DNA from: Urophycis tenuis
Lineage: Eukaryota; Chordata; Actinopteri; Gadiformes; Phycidae
Direction of reading: 5' to 3'
NCBI GenBank assembly: GCA_036785325.1
Contig: JAXIVH010000002.1
Span: forward strand, 13,385,639-13,449,638
DNA: 64,000 nucleotides
Below the pieces are notes generated by a model that saw only the letters and a program-made list of their open reading frames with translations, searched no databases and was not told the origin of the DNA. Position 1 is the stretch's first letter, and each line of letters opens with the position of its first letter. Positions 1 through 13,119 of this stretch are shown here, piece by piece. The position numbers were made by a program, and so were the translations under genes.

Positions 1-2544
1 ACCTCTTTTGAATATTTGGCGTCCTGCCGTTGCCGAGCGCAGAGCGCTGTGTGGCTCTGCCTCGCCGGACGCACGGCGACATCCTCCTGCTTCCTGTTGC
101 CGGGACGAGGCCCGAGTCTTCCCTCTCTGTCTTCCCCCCCCGCGGAGGAAACCGCTGAGACCAACGATCCGCTGCTCCCCCCCCCCCTTGACGACTCCTC
201 GCGCGCAACCAGAGTGGCTGCGCGCGGCAGCCGCGGCTCACGCCACTTGCGTTTGGTCGGCGGCGGTTGTTTTTTGGTATGGATGTCTGTTCGTTTTGGG
301 GGCTTTTTTTTTTCAAACTTTTGCTGCTGATCTACATGTATGAGATGAGGTGGACAGCGCTCGTGGCAATCTGTCAAAACTAACAGGGGCCGACACAAAC
401 CTAAACCGGATGGCGGGGAACGCTGTGTTCAACAAACGTTAACGCAGTTATACAGCCTTGCATTGTTTGAACATGGACGCGGTTAACGCCGGCTGATCCA
501 CGTCTCCCCGGCAGCGTGTAATCAAAAGTCCATGAGATTCACGGATATCCGCTCCCGTAATGGCAAAAGGGATTACGTTTTATTTGAATCGCTTATATAA
601 TATTGGGAAATCCATTAAAATATTAGCTAAAGTAAAACAAAGAATAAAAAAAAGAAAAAGCTCTGACTGATGAATGCTTTTGAAATCAAACGAGCGTGGA
701 GGAAAAATCTTCTTTCGCAACCACCATCTTGGATCACATCTTAATTAACGGAACCCTCCGGAGACCCCAGCCCCGGGTACGCGTGCCTCCCTGTAACTCC
801 ATTACACTTTTTTTATTGTTGCATCACTCTCGGCAGGAAAGTATATTTCTATCTCACCTTATTGTGTCTAAACGGAGTGCAGAGCCAACGCCGGTCTCTC
901 CTGGGGTTGCCGTGGCTGATTTCATAGTCGCTCTGGGCAGTGGTAGTGCAGCCGCAACAAAATATATCACTGGACGGGCCAACAAGACTCCGGAGAGTCT
1001 GCCGTGAGCGCTGGTCTGACTCTGGCTCTGAACACACCGTCTTGGTGGGGAATATCTTCCTCTCTGACTGTCGTGTTGTTCGGGAGTCAATGATGAGGAC
1101 TTGATTAAAGCGTCATGTTACTTTACTTCAACACCTTGGATCACGGCACGTAGTACAGAGCACCACCATGTATATCTTACCTGCTCACGTATATAGGTAA
1201 ACTCATATCACTCCACCTAGGGCGGTAAACTAGTTCCATTTAACCAATCACAACACTGTCGTGGGTTAGAGGGCTCACCTCGCTGGGCCGTTTGTGGGAT
1301 TTTTTTATCCTCGCTTTGGGGCCACCGTGACAGGGAAGGTACAGGAAGTATTCTTTTACACTAATTTAATTTCAGAACATTCATCAGGTTCATTGCAAAT
1401 ACCATTCTTGTTGATGTGAGGAATTTGGATGTGTGATCATTGGTATTGTCGTGGTTGCAGGCTGTAGCCACATTCCACGTGGTCGTGTGACAATAATAAC
1501 TGCAGTTTTAATTGTATCCAGCAGATGGTGCAACATCAAACCCAATCCCATGTAGGCCTACTTGAAGTCTAATGTATTTGAGTTGGCCAGAAACATTGTA
1601 CTTTTTTTATGGAGTCTGATCGATTATCTTATGTATTCATGTCTTTTTTTTTTTACTTGCACACAGACACCGTGCGCTGTGGTGAACGGCACGACTGCGT
1701 TGCATCAAAACAGAATTGAATGTTTACAACATGTTTACCCAATGTGCGATCTGGACCTGTGCCTAGATGAACAGAACAGTCCAGTGTCTCCATCTGAAAG
1801 TTCTTCCCCATGCGCATAACGTTCTGTTTAAGTGGTTTTTGACTGTTTCCTATTCACCCATTCCATATATACTGCTTCATAGCCCCACCCAACCACCACC
1901 ACCAACACCACCCCTCAGACTCCTAATATTTCCTCTTATATTGGACCTGCCAGAGCGGCGCGCGACACTCCTATCATTACAATATGATTATGCTAGCAGT
2001 AAGATTGGTGTTATTATCTTGGGTGCCATAAACGCCTGCATTTGACGGGCTATTCAATAACCCAGCAATGGCTGGAAATGGGTTGGTTTCTTTTACTTTA
2101 TATTGCCATGAGGCCTCTTTCTTTCTTTCTTACTCCTCTCTCTCTCGCTCTCTATCTGTATATATATATAACTTATTGACTCCTTTAATCTAAGTCGCAA
2201 TGTATATATTTACATATATTTTTACATATATTAGCTGTCGACATAAGTGATGCCATGCCTCCACAGATGGGATGCGTGTTGTGAGTGAGGTGCTTGTGGT
2301 CTCATTTCATGAAGCCAAACTCCCTGCAGGACGCAGACGCCCCGCAGTGCGCGGGTCCTCCACTAGGGGGCCAAAAAGTTGGGTTTCGAAATGAATAGTT
2401 CCTGTTTGGAATGTGTCGGAGCAGCACTTGTTTACGCACCGCGGGTGAAGCGCGTTGCGGTGCATGCATGTCCCGTAGACGCTGTGTGTATACAGCATAC
2501 TAATACGCCGGCTGTAAGGTTACTTTTAGCTCAGGGGTGAAAGT
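1..2544. other. Region upstream of the first recognised oxr1 exon
   Basis: No exon was recognised here. The first 350 bases are GC- and CpG-rich with long C runs (about 124-130 and 177-187) and could belong to an upstream promoter or first exon, but nothing proves it. The rest is ordinary mixed-composition DNA with a CTTT/CT tract near 2115-2155 and a short TA run near 2160-2170. In mammals other oxr1 isoforms begin with further upstream exons that join the same exon 2; none was identified here, so they may lie before base 1. Confidence 0.4.
2360..2371 (+). promoter_or_regulatory. CTCF-like binding motif upstream of oxr1 alternative exon 1
   Basis: The bases CCACTAGGGGGC match the vertebrate CTCF core consensus CCACNAGRKGGC without mismatch. 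The motif sits 173 bases before the ATG of the alternative first exon, in a locally GC-rich stretch. CTCF sites near alternative promoters commonly act in insulation or promoter choice; a role here is inference. Confidence 0.55.
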
Positions 2545-2686
2545 ATGGATTACATTTTGTCGTTTGGTGGTGCCAAAGCGGTGAAGGACGCGATCACGCA
2601 CAGAATCTGGACGGTGCCAGAAAGTGCCCAAGAGGGTTCGACTCATGAGCTACTCGGGTTCAACGACAGCTTCCGAATCAAAACAG
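2545..2686 (+). CDS. oxr1: oxr1 alternative first coding exon (exon 1)
   Basis: An ATG in strong Kozak context (A at -3, G at +4) opens a 47-codon stretch beginning MDYILSFGGAKAVKDA and ending NDSFRIKT plus one base. It ends at CAG|GTAGGA, a good donor, in phase 1. The only downstream exon with a phase-1 entry (15081) supplies AT, so the junction codon is GAT (Asp), giving T-D-T-G-Q-K-K as in OXR1. From memory, one mammalian OXR1 isoform also starts MDY and joins the same exon; the rest of the N-terminus is not clearly alike. No signal peptide or membrane segment is seen. The 5' UTR and start site are undefined, with no clear TATA box. The phase match and joined sequence make this a likely exon, but no transcript evidence is available. 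Confidence 0.72.
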
Positions 2687-3666
2687 GTAGGACGACCTGG
2701 AGTTTAGGACGATGCCAAAAGCATAGTGTGTAAGTGCGGTGGCTGGTGGCAGACGTTACTTTTTGCTGTAGTTTAGTCAGTAGCGCACGTCTGACGGTGA
2801 CCACATGTTCGTTTCCGTTCTGCAATTTGAAAACGGCGTTTGCACTGAAAGTCACCCCATCCCTAATTTCGCAAGCGTGTGCCTGCCCGATGTGTCACAC
2901 GCTTGAGTAAATGGCAGATTTCAACTAAACGTGTCTCACGCATAAACCAAACATTCCCTGCCTGTCAGTGTTGTTGTCGGCGGGGAGAGGATCCTGTATA
3001 GTAGCGTTATCCCGCTATAACCGCAACACAATTTCCGGTCCCTTACTTCCTATGAGATGTGCACGCCAGACAGTTTCAGTCCCGGGAGCGAGTAGAATAT
3101 TAACTTGACACGAATAACAACAAGGAGAATACATATGTAGTCGAATAATTTGACAGCGCATTAACCTGGAATATTTAACGAAAAGGGCTGTCACTTTATC
3201 AGAAGTCAATAAACCCATCGTCCCGCCCCCTTTTTCATGCTTAACGCTCATCGAGAGCATCCCGTCCCAACACCACCTGGGAACAAGGTTAGTGTTTGGA
3301 TGACCTTTAGCATCAGCCAGCAGTGCATGTCAAACAAGTGATCAGAAACAAATGTGACTGCAAGGCTCATGCAAATAAGGATCCTAAACCGTTTAGTTCA
3401 CTTACCATAAACAGGATCTATAGCTTTTGTTTTCTGTTTTTCCTCAACAGCTTGCTTGTCTGTTGCAAGTGGAAATACTGTATGTTATGTTGCAATGGCT
3501 GCCCTCCTCATCTGTGGTAGGCCTGTATGTGTTAAGAGGGGTGTTTCCACAAAGCAAAGGCTGTCACAGAGTTCTGTGGCATGCGGTTAATTGTCGTGGC
3601 TAATTAGGACAAAGATTGATAAAATGCATGCTCTGTTTCCCTGGAAATGCACGGATGGTAGTTGGG

Positions 3667-3673
<7 letters not shown>

Positions 3674-3697
<24 letters not shown>

Positions 3698-3698
3698 C

Positions 3699-3740
<42 letters not shown>
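3674..3740. repeat. (CT)n microsatellite, interrupted
   Basis: This is a pure CT run with two short interruptions (CCCT and CCTC). Confidence 0.9.
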
Positions 3741-3741
<1 letters not shown>

Positions 3742-4589
3742 AAACCACATAGGGGGGAGGGTCAACAGTCATGCCTTAAGTTCCAGGAGAGGGGTGTGGG
3801 GAAAAAAACTGATGACTGATGGGGAGTCGGGATCAGCTGGTCTGTTTTGTATCTGGAGGTGGTGTTGGGTAGTGGTGGTGTGATGGAGGCCACAACAGGG
3901 ATAGATGAGAAAATATTAACAAATTAATGTCAAATCACTAAATCACAGGCTGTCTGTGTCTGCGCACAATCACTGGTCCACTTTTATCTGAAAAAGGTGA
4001 CTCACCATTATCACTCAAGTGGCATTAATAGATGCTTATTCTGGTCAGCCAAGCTGTCATGAGGAGGACTGCTATGAACTGTTAGTCTTTAGTAGCTTAT
4101 GTATGTGCTCATGAAACGATATACAGAAAGTTTATGGTTGTCGTATTCGTAATTGAAAACACTTTTCCAGTGACTTGTTTCTTTGACTCCTTTCATTTGC
4201 TGTGATATCAACATACACAGGATTTTTTTTATCTACCAGACAGTGCATCAAAGCATAAACTAATCACAGTATGAAATATGCCACTCAACAGGTTATTTGG
4301 TTCCAGTGTTGGAAGGCATCTCGGTGCCACTGTTGTTGATGCACATTAGTATCAAATGAAATTGTGGTTATGCCTTTGGCAATCTAAGACATGGCAACCA
4401 TAGCCAAAAGAGTATATATACTTTTGTGAGAAAATTGTAATGTAGGCACCCATTTTCTGTCTGGAACACCTTTAGGGTTTCTCACTGATCGGCTATTGTA
4501 TTAGGCCTCCATGCATTATTACCCTCTTAAATCAATTAATATGAGAGGCAAATGTTCTGGTCTGTCTTCCTCCATCAACATGGACCCAT

Positions 4590-4860
4590 ACAAGCATTCA
4601 GTCCTCCGTTCTCTCATAATCCAATAGTATATATTTACACTGTTTACAATGTCCACAACAATTGCAATTACACATACTCGCGACCACCTTTTTATTTAGA
4701 TTTTTGCTACTTATATTTTGATATATTTATATTTATATTTGCATGCTTGTCTAGCACCGGGGATCGAGGGAAATGGCATTTCGGTTTTTGTGTATGTCCT
4801 GTACATTCATGAAAACTGACAATAAAGTTTACTTGAATCTTGAATCTTAAATCTTGAATA
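4590..4860 (+). mobile_element. 3' end of a fish non-LTR element (LINE/SINE type) with heptamer tail
   Basis: The block from about 4750 reads GTCTAGCACCGGGGATCGAGG, then TGTATGTCCTGTACAT, then GACAATAAAG and ends in repeats of TTGAATCT. This order (CTAGCACCGGG, CCTGTACAT, GACAATAAAG, short tandem tail) matches a 3' end widely seen in fish L2/CR1-like elements and derived SINEs. The 5' limit is uncertain and no coding part is preserved. This is an old 5'-truncated insertion. Confidence 0.55.
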
Positions 4861-6734
4861 TTCCGTTAAAGTTTGAAAAGTATTGACCTGAGACTATTGG
4901 GAATTCAACCTTGGCAGATCAGTGTATCCATACTATTAATATGAATTGAAATCCTTTATGCTTCTACCATATTGAAGTACGAAATGTGTGTGTAACCAGG
5001 GTAGGACCCTTGTAGGGTTGTGCACTCGGTGGGTTTCTCATCCAGCAGCATGAGGTGGACAACGTAGATACCTTGGGTGTTGCTGAGTCAGCGTATTGAC
5101 ACCCAAAGGTGACTGTGGGCATGTCAGCTATAACGACGAAGGATAACCAATCACCGTCTTGTTGTTCATTCTGGTAATTACTCGCTAACCGTTCTCTCTT
5201 TCTCTCTGTCCCTCTCCTCTGACCACTAGGCCGAGATGTTTGACAATGTTGAACTTGTAATTTCTAAAGGATAAATATTCCTCATTTATATATTGTGATT
5301 TTCCTTAGAGTTGCTTTTGGGAAATTGAAACATGTGCGATCATGTGGGGGCTTTTCACACAGAAGATGTACACTTTGTTATAGTAAATATTGTCAGCATC
5401 ATTTAGTATTCTGGTCTGTTGTCACACACACATTGTATGGCCTATATGTAGGACATCAGTGAGAATGAAGAATAACAACATACTAACCCTAACCCAGCTG
5501 TGCACTATACACTAAGCTGGGAATGTAAAAACCTGTATTTTCCTTTCTCAGTTGTAGCTTTCTGTTCAGTGTCCCACACTCAGCCACGTTGTGGGCACAT
5601 TTTAAACCGTGTTTTCTGCAGATGGGCTAAACGTATACAACTTAACAACAGTGCAGAATAATTTCGACATGGGCAGACATTGTTGGCCAGTGACAGGAGT
5701 CTTGGATATGCGCATGAAAGAAGGCACCTCAACAGAAACGGCAACAACAACAAAAAAAGTGATTTAGTGTGGATGGACATAGTTTTGGAAATGTTATTAG
5801 AGGCATGACTTCAAACAGACAGCTTGCCACACACTGTAATTCACCGACCGTCCTAGACATTTTTATTGCTGGATAAAATGTGAGCCATCAATTGAAGCTC
5901 ATGATTCAATTCAATCAGAAATATTTTCTTTCTGTGATGGCAAGGATGACTGTCGTATTATGAGGTTATCCATAGTATTTATCTAATCACTGAAATTCCG
6001 AAGCCCAGCACACCATACCAGACCAGCCAAAGAAAAAATTCTAGTTATCGTAGTTAACATTTACCTTCTTCATAAGTAGTGTGCTTATTAAATTGTTGAA
6101 TAGAATCTACGGGCATGTGCTTGTAAAAGCAAATCAAAATTACCACTCATTGTACAATTATTTGGTATATAGTACCTGTCTTCCAATGTGAATTGGACAG
6201 TAGTCTTGTGTAGCCTGTGTGGAGGAACCTTTTACCGGAAGTCCTGGAGATGAGTGGGGTCTAATTACAGTATCCACTGTGATCTCCGTTGTAATCCTCT
6301 ACCGATCACACTATTGATCAGCGTGCTGCTGCTAGACAGCAATATTTGTTTCGCGTGCGGTAAGGGTTAACTGTTGAAATGACAGGCAGACCGTCGGCCT
6401 TCACAGGGTCAATTATCGACCCGCCCCTCCCACACACACACACACCTCGCTACCTGTCAATGTTTCACCAGACACACTTTTTTGGTTTTGTTTATGTCCA
6501 GTATCTCAACTCTGGCTCTCAACTCTCAACTCCAGCCCACACACACACACACATGCGCGATGTGAAAACCAATCCTTCACTTACCTCCTATGGGACGTCT
6601 CAACTTAATTTATTTCCGCCCGCTCCATTTATATGGTGTATGTCTTACTTCTCTGTCTTTGCCCTCTCTCGCTAAGCTCGCTGTCCAGAAAGGGATGAGG
6701 ACTCGCCAGTAAAGCTGTCATATCTGTGGGATGA

Positions 6735-7015
6735 ATTAGCCGGCCGTCGCTGCTAAACAGGAGCGGAAGGTCCATCATTGTTGCCGACTGGCTCTCCTCG
6801 GGGATGCTGCGGGGATCCCTGCAGATGCGTCTGCAGGAGACGGCTGAGGCTCTGTGGGCGGCTCGTTACGGCCGGCGGCGGGCAACGCGTCTCTGCCTGA
6901 AAGACACGGGGGGGACACCGTTGTCATGACAGCGTCCTCACGCCGCGCCTACCGCGGCCGGCCGTCGCCATCGCGGGCCGACCGGCGGCGGCGTCGGTTT
7001 CAGGCGAGCGTTTTT
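6735..7015. promoter_or_regulatory. CpG-rich block in intron 1
   Basis: Dense CpG (for example GCCGGCCGTCGC, CGGCCGGCGGCGGG, CGCGGCCGGCCG) stands out from the flanking introns and resembles a CpG island. It could mark an alternative promoter of oxr1 or a regulatory element. No exon with a matching phase-1 donor was found beside it. Confidence 0.35.
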
Positions 7016-7572
7016 TGCTCGTGTGCGTTTTTTTATTCTCTCGTGTACTCATTCTTTTCAGTTTGACTAATGTGTGTATTGAGAAACCGACCACGTCCCT
7101 CCCTTTTCCTACGGAACGGAGAGCGCTGGAAAGATCTGCAGCGCGGAATGCGACAGCGGGGCCTTTGGGCTCGGCAAGAGGCTGCGACGGTAGTGCAGAG
7201 TTTGTGTTTCTCGGGGGGCTGAGCGCATCACTTCAGCGCCCGCCATTGATCGGCTCTGTAACCGGAGAGGTCCAACAGGTGAAACGGACTGAAACCGACA
7301 ACCGGACCGCTTGTTCCACTCACACCCTGCTCTTTCTCTCTCTCTCTCTTCCTCTTCCTCATCAGGCTCCGGCCAAAAGAGGAACCGGTGCTGTAGAGGA
7401 CATTTATATCGCCCTGCAAACTAACTACACCGCAGGCACATGCTTCTATGTCGTTGGCTTCTAGCAAGGGACTTTTTGCTAAAACCCTTGCTAGCCGGGA
7501 AGTGTAACGGACATCCTCTGCTAAAGGGCGTCGCCACGCTGTAATTGGCAGAGGCTTATCGTTTGGATGAAC

Positions 7573-7621
7573 TGGGTGGGGGTGGGGGTGAGGGTGAGGG
7601 TGGGGGTGGGGGTGGGGGTGT
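7573..7621. repeat. G-rich minisatellite (GGGGGT / GAGGGT hexamers)
   Basis: Eight hexamers of GGGGGT or GAGGGT type follow each other. The G strand has more than four G-triplets at short spacing and could form a G-quadruplex. Confidence 0.8.
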
Positions 7622-8517
7622 CGGTCCAATCGGCCGGTGGGCCCGGCTGTTGGCGGCACCGCCAGGCCCACTGCAGTCGGTGTGGATCAATAACGGTGAA
7701 GTAATCGGTGTGTCACTCTGGGCTGATGCTAAAGTGGTTCTGCTCCATTCTGAGGCCATTGATTTTGAATAGGTACAAAAAAAAAAAAGGAAAAAAAAAT
7801 CAGAGCTTCAAGGCACCGGTGCAGGCAGGGGCGATGTTCAGGGACCCTGTCATCGCTGGGCAGCATTCTGTCGTACAGCGTGAAGCATCGACGAAATGAC
7901 CAGTGTGAAACGTGTTGAATCACACAGCATGTCGCTGCAGAGACTGCATCCCTATCAGTCTTGCTTAGTCCGACCTGTCCCCCAGATCAGCGATTGTTCA
8001 CGAAAACAATGGAAACGATGAAATGCGCATCGCATTTCAATTTCGCATTTTTTTCCATTGCCCATCAGTGCTAAAAATTCACGTGATAATACAACAATTC
8101 ATGTGACCGATTTCACTTAACAGGCGGTGCGTTGCGTTAGAAGATGTTCAATGTTGTCTGCAGGCTGGTCCTTTTTTTCCATGCAGCCTGCTTGTTAAAG
8201 ATTCATCCACACTCTGTGTGTCTGTGGAGGCATACTTAGCCATAGACGGAAACAAGACATTCATATTCATTCACGCTGAGGTTACCTAACCAGATGAAGG
8301 GACAACATGCTCTGGATCGTATCAGGTTCCTTCTGTGCTCATCCGGCCTGCTAACAAACAGTCGTGTGTGTTTGTGTGTGTGTGTCTATATGCTCGTATA
8401 TATTCAAAATGTGTTCAACATGGCGCGTGTGTTTATGCACATAGGCAGGCCTGTGACTGTTTAGCAGGGTAATGGAGAGGTGGTGGTGTAGCAGAGAGGT
8501 GGTGGTCCTGTAGCGGC

Positions 8518-8537
8518 GGGGGGGGGGGGGGGGGGGG
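8518..8537. repeat. poly-G run (20 bases)
   Basis: Uninterrupted G mononucleotide run. Its true length is likely uncertain because such runs are hard to sequence. Confidence 0.85.
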
Positions 8538-8993
8538 CCTTGGCGAGGGGAGGATGGCTGTCACGCGGTGTGTTCCTATGCTTAAGGCTCCTTCAGACTC
8601 CCATGTGTGTTCATTACATTAGAATAGGGTTCTGAACGCTCGTCGGCCTAGGGAGCCATAGGTGCTTGTCCTCCTGACACAACACACTGCGGTGTAAGCA
8701 CTTCTCTCTTACTGCTCTGTCTCTCTCTGTCGATTTCTGTCTCTCTGTGTCTCTGTCCGTCTCTCTCTTTCTGTTCTCTCCCGCGCATCACAAATCTGTG
8801 ATGAAATGGCTTGCATCATAGGTGGGGCACACAACTCATGCAACACGTGTGTCTCCCTTAGCCTGGCGGTGACTCTGATTTCACCTCAGTGTATGAACCA
8901 CACCGACACCACTTCCCCTACGGTCGTCGAGACAGTATTAAGTAATGTAATCCACGTACATGTTGCACTGCTAATCGCGCTGAAGCAAGGATA

Positions 8994-9034
8994 GTGTGTG
9001 TGTGCATGTGTGTGCATGTGTGTGTGTGTGCATG

Positions 9035-9065
<31 letters not shown>

Positions 9066-9092
9066 CTGTCTGTCTGTCTGTCTGTCTGTCTC
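8994..9092. repeat. (TG)n followed by (TCTG)n microsatellite
   Basis: An imperfect TG run with CA and CG interruptions passes into seven to eight TCTG tetramers. Confidence 0.9.
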
Positions 9093-10236
9093 ATTGGCTG
9101 TCACCAGACTTGTAAGGTGTATCCTGGGGAGTGGATTACCCTGGTTCCAACACGCGTCTCGTCTACTCACAGAAAACACCATGTTGGGATTAATTCTGTT
9201 TTGATTACGGATTCATTTGAAATTAACTTTGTGAAATTGGCTACTCTCTACCCTCACGTCTCTCTCTCTCTCAGATATAACAAATGCCGATTCGGTAGGG
9301 GAGATGTAAATAAAGACTTCATTTATTGTCTTGCCTAGACTCATTACTCGACTTATTACTTATTATAACAGACTCCTGTTCCCACCTTTGAGTCTTTAGG
9401 TCGTTCCGCAGTACACCTATTTGTGTTTGGTGTAGATGAAAATGTGTTGTGTTAGTTTGTGTGTGTGTGTGTGTGTGTAGGGAGGGTTTCTAAAAATAAC
9501 ATCTACAGGGATTTTAAGGATGATGGGAAGGGGGCAGAAATCTAGGTGAGGGGAAATTGGCTGCGTGCGTTGTGTGCTGTAGTGGTCCACGAGGGAATAA
9601 TAGCCATATACTTGAGAGAAAAAAAAAGCCCCCCGCCCCCACCCCGATCCCTTTAACTGCCATCAGTTTGTCATGGCTGTTAACAGACAGAGGGCATAAT
9701 ATTTTTAGCCGCCATGAGTAAAATCCGAATGATTCATCGGCAACAGATTCTGTTGATGCAGAAGGCGGTTCCTAGAACGCCATGAATTAACATGAACCGC
9801 CCCCCACCCCGTGCGAGGACCATGGGGCATCAGCGCCACGGGCGGTCCCAAGGTCACCTTGAACACACGGAGGTGCGTTTTGACAGGCGGACGGACGCCG
9901 ACAGACACGGGCGTGGTTTGGTTTTAACAGTGCCACGCGGCAGGGGGTCTACGGGCAGACGGCACGCCGACGGTTTGCAGAAGACGGCGGCGGCCCCGCA
10001 GAGCCACACGTGAGCCTTCGTGCGAGGCTGTTGCTGTTTTTCCTGCGCTCCTTGTTTTGTGAGATGCAAAGGGGGGGGGAGAGAGAGAGAGAGCGAGAGA
10101 CTGGCTGCCAGCGGCCCATGCTGCACTAATCTCCAGTCAAGCCGATGTTCAGTCCGATGTGAGCACATGTGCTGCTCGGCTGCCCATCCTCCGCTGGGTC
10201 CCTGCGCTCCCAGAACAAACCCCGTCTCACAAGAGC

Positions 10237-10263
10237 GGGGGGGGGCGGGGGGGGGGGGGGGGG
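10237..10263. repeat. poly-G run with one C
   Basis: Twenty-seven bases of G, broken by one C at about 10246. Confidence 0.85.
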
Positions 10264-10299
10264 AATACAGCGGTCGGACCGTGATGTCACCCATTCTCA

Positions 10300-11250
10300 C
10301 CCCTCGCCGTCGGACAAAGTTGGCGCATGAGCGCACGCACGCACGCACACACGCACACACGCGCACGGCACGCACACACGCACTCTGACCACACCATATG
10401 AGTCAGGGTCTGCTTTCCCAACACTCCCTTTTAAACGACAACGCGCCTCGGCGTCGCGGCCGAGAGGACACGAGGGAAAAATCGACGCCGGCGCCACAAC
10501 GGCAACCTGTGACGGACCGCGTGTCAGGCAGCAGCCCGTCAACAGTCGGCCGCTACGCGCCACACGCTGGGTGGGGGGGGGAGGGGGGCGGCTACACTGG
10601 CAGGGAGCGGGCCTTGTGACCTTGTTTACGTCTTCAGTCAGCTGTGAGGTTCGCTTTGTTCCCGCCGTCACACAGTGGGGTGTTTTTGTCGTCCGCCGAC
10701 CGAAGCGGCCCACAAGCGAGCGAGTGTCTGCGCCGCGGCGGGGGGATTCACGGCGCTCACGAGGTCGTCGAGGTCGTCGGCGGGCAGGGGGAGACGTGCG
10801 GACGGCTTGTCGTGTTCTCAATTGGCCTTCAGCCGGCGATTTTTGGATATCTGCGGTCCATTTAGTTTGTCGCGATGTCGGGGTCCCCCCTGTGACCGTG
10901 CGTTCCACAATGGACCACCATTTTCTTGTTAGTTGAATGTTCTTCTGTTCCGCGGGGGCTCGCGGTGGAAATGTTTCCGACGTTTTTTCCTCTGAACCTG
11001 TCCAGCGAAATGAAAGAAACGTGAATTTGAAAGCAGGGTTGTCTTTGTTGCCTTTGACGGTTGCCTTTGACGGTTTTCTATCCAACCAATTATTCGACAG
11101 TTTGCCCGTCGAGCGCATTATGCAGAAGACTGCCAGTCCCGCAGAGCGACGGCCATTGTAAACGGAGCAAGCGGTTATATCCGTTAGAACGGCGAACCGC
11201 GATTGCACGGCGGGACAGCGCAATCAACACGACACATTTGAACGTGTTTG
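10300..11250. promoter_or_regulatory. Long CpG-rich block in intron 1
   Basis: CpG-rich sequence including an ACGC/ACACGC repeat (about 10328-10384), GTCGTCGAGGTCGTCGG near 10764, and several CGGCG clusters. It could be a CpG island or simply GC-rich intron. Long open frames on both strands here follow from base composition and have no recognisable protein similarity. Confidence 0.3.
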
Positions 11251-12480
11251 TTAAAGATTAACTCGACCGCCCAGTTGTTACAATGTCCGTGGGAATGTCT
11301 CTGCTTGTGTACCAAACCACGGAGAGAAGTTACAGAGTCCAGTCACCCGGTTCCTTTTCCTTTTTCCCCATTTTGCGATGCGGTGGAACGTGACCAGCCG
11401 TAGGCCCCCATAACCGCACGACCCGCAACCAACGCGACCCGAGTTCTGGCCTTCCGCAGGGCCCAGCCGCACGTCCCGGTGCGGACGTGCGGCCCACTCC
11501 AGTCTGTGTTTGGTTTTTTTTGCCTGCTTTGTTTTTGTCTGCTAACGTCTGACGTAACTGGAAAAGGCTCTACAGTGGGTCGGGAGGATGAACTCTGTTC
11601 ACTGTAATATTTATTCACCGAGTCACAGGATCGGCCTCCTGTTTGTTTTGTTTGTGTCGGCCCGACATCCACGTCTTTAAGATTTTACAAGCTTTATTTT
11701 ATTTGCGTATGCCTTGTTCAAGCACTGTAAGTGTTGCATGTAGTGGAATGCGTCCACAGTTGTATGAACAACACTCCGGCACTACAGTACGTAGAAAGGG
11801 AGCCTCACCTGGAACGATCGGCGTCGACGCCAGTAAAACGGCACCCTGCAGGTGCCACTGCGTTTTTGGGGCTCGAACCCTCTCGCTGACACAAAGACAC
11901 GTGGCCTATGATCTGGTGGTGCGCAGCCTGCTCGGCGTTGTGTAACATCTCATGATTAAAGGGGGGAAGCTAATCCTGAGGCTGTGGACATGGAGGTTGA
12001 CGTTAACAGGTCTTATAGGCCTTAAGCAAAAAAAAACAGTTACTGAGTAACCTTGATGATATTAAAACTGCAATTTAATCCCTTTCAGTCCACCCACATC
12101 ATGTATTTCCATTTGGTTTCTGGGTGACTCTAGGGGGCTGTGGGTCGTTCTTATTTACTATAATGGGGGCGGTTGAACTTTACATTGAAAACAACTGAAA
12201 TTATAGTTGTCAGCAACAGAAGACTCGGCAAGATCATTTTCCCCGCCTCAAATTCTGATAATGACCGTTTGTTTTTTTGTATTTGCTCGTAGGATCACAC
12301 GTGCGCAGACGTGTATCAAGCCCGTGTTCTGTTGGGTTTGCTCTCTCATGGGGGGGGGGGGTCACCAGGTGATCCCGACCACAGGTACCCCTCAACCCAG
12401 AACCCCCGTACCGGCGGTACCTCGGCGCCACACGGGCCACGCTTTACAAAGACGTGGGGGTCACAGCGTTGGATGGTTCC

Positions 12481-12622
<142 letters not shown>

Positions 12623-13119
12623 ACCACCACCACGGGGAAGCTGTGAAGAACAGTCACCCAGAGGCTGGCGTACTTGATTGAAGTCGAACCCTGCCGTTAA
12701 ATATTTGACCCGAGCGTCTTCGTTCCTGGCCCGCCGCCGCCACCGCCTTCCTCTCCGTCGGACGTGCGTAGAAAACTCTGCCACCCGAGCCAAGGTTCTC
12801 CGTCGGTGTTAAATCTTTTTTTTCGACTGGAAGACCGTCGTTTGGTTTCCAGATTGATGTTTTGTACCTGAAGCTGCCCCCGGTCGGCTCCCTCCTCCCT
12901 CACACTCGGTCCCGAGTCCCCAGAAATAGCACGCCGGGAGTATGACTCATTTTCTAAGCCGGCCGAGAGACGCCGATGACAAAGGGCGGCAGTAAAGAGG
13001 CAATGCTCGGTGCTCCCCGGCAGCCCAGGAAAACTATGAGGAGGTGTTAAAGCCAGACACGCTCACCCTGCCGCGAATCATCGCGCGCGTGCGGTCGTCT
13101 CTCTACGCCTCCCCACCCA

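Noticed and set aside
5486..5495. Telomere-like CTAACCCTAACCC
   Set aside because: Only two units; too short to mean an interstitial telomere.
11865..11885. B-box-like sequence in reverse orientation (GGCTCGAACC)
   Set aside because: No matching A box or SINE tail was recognised around it.
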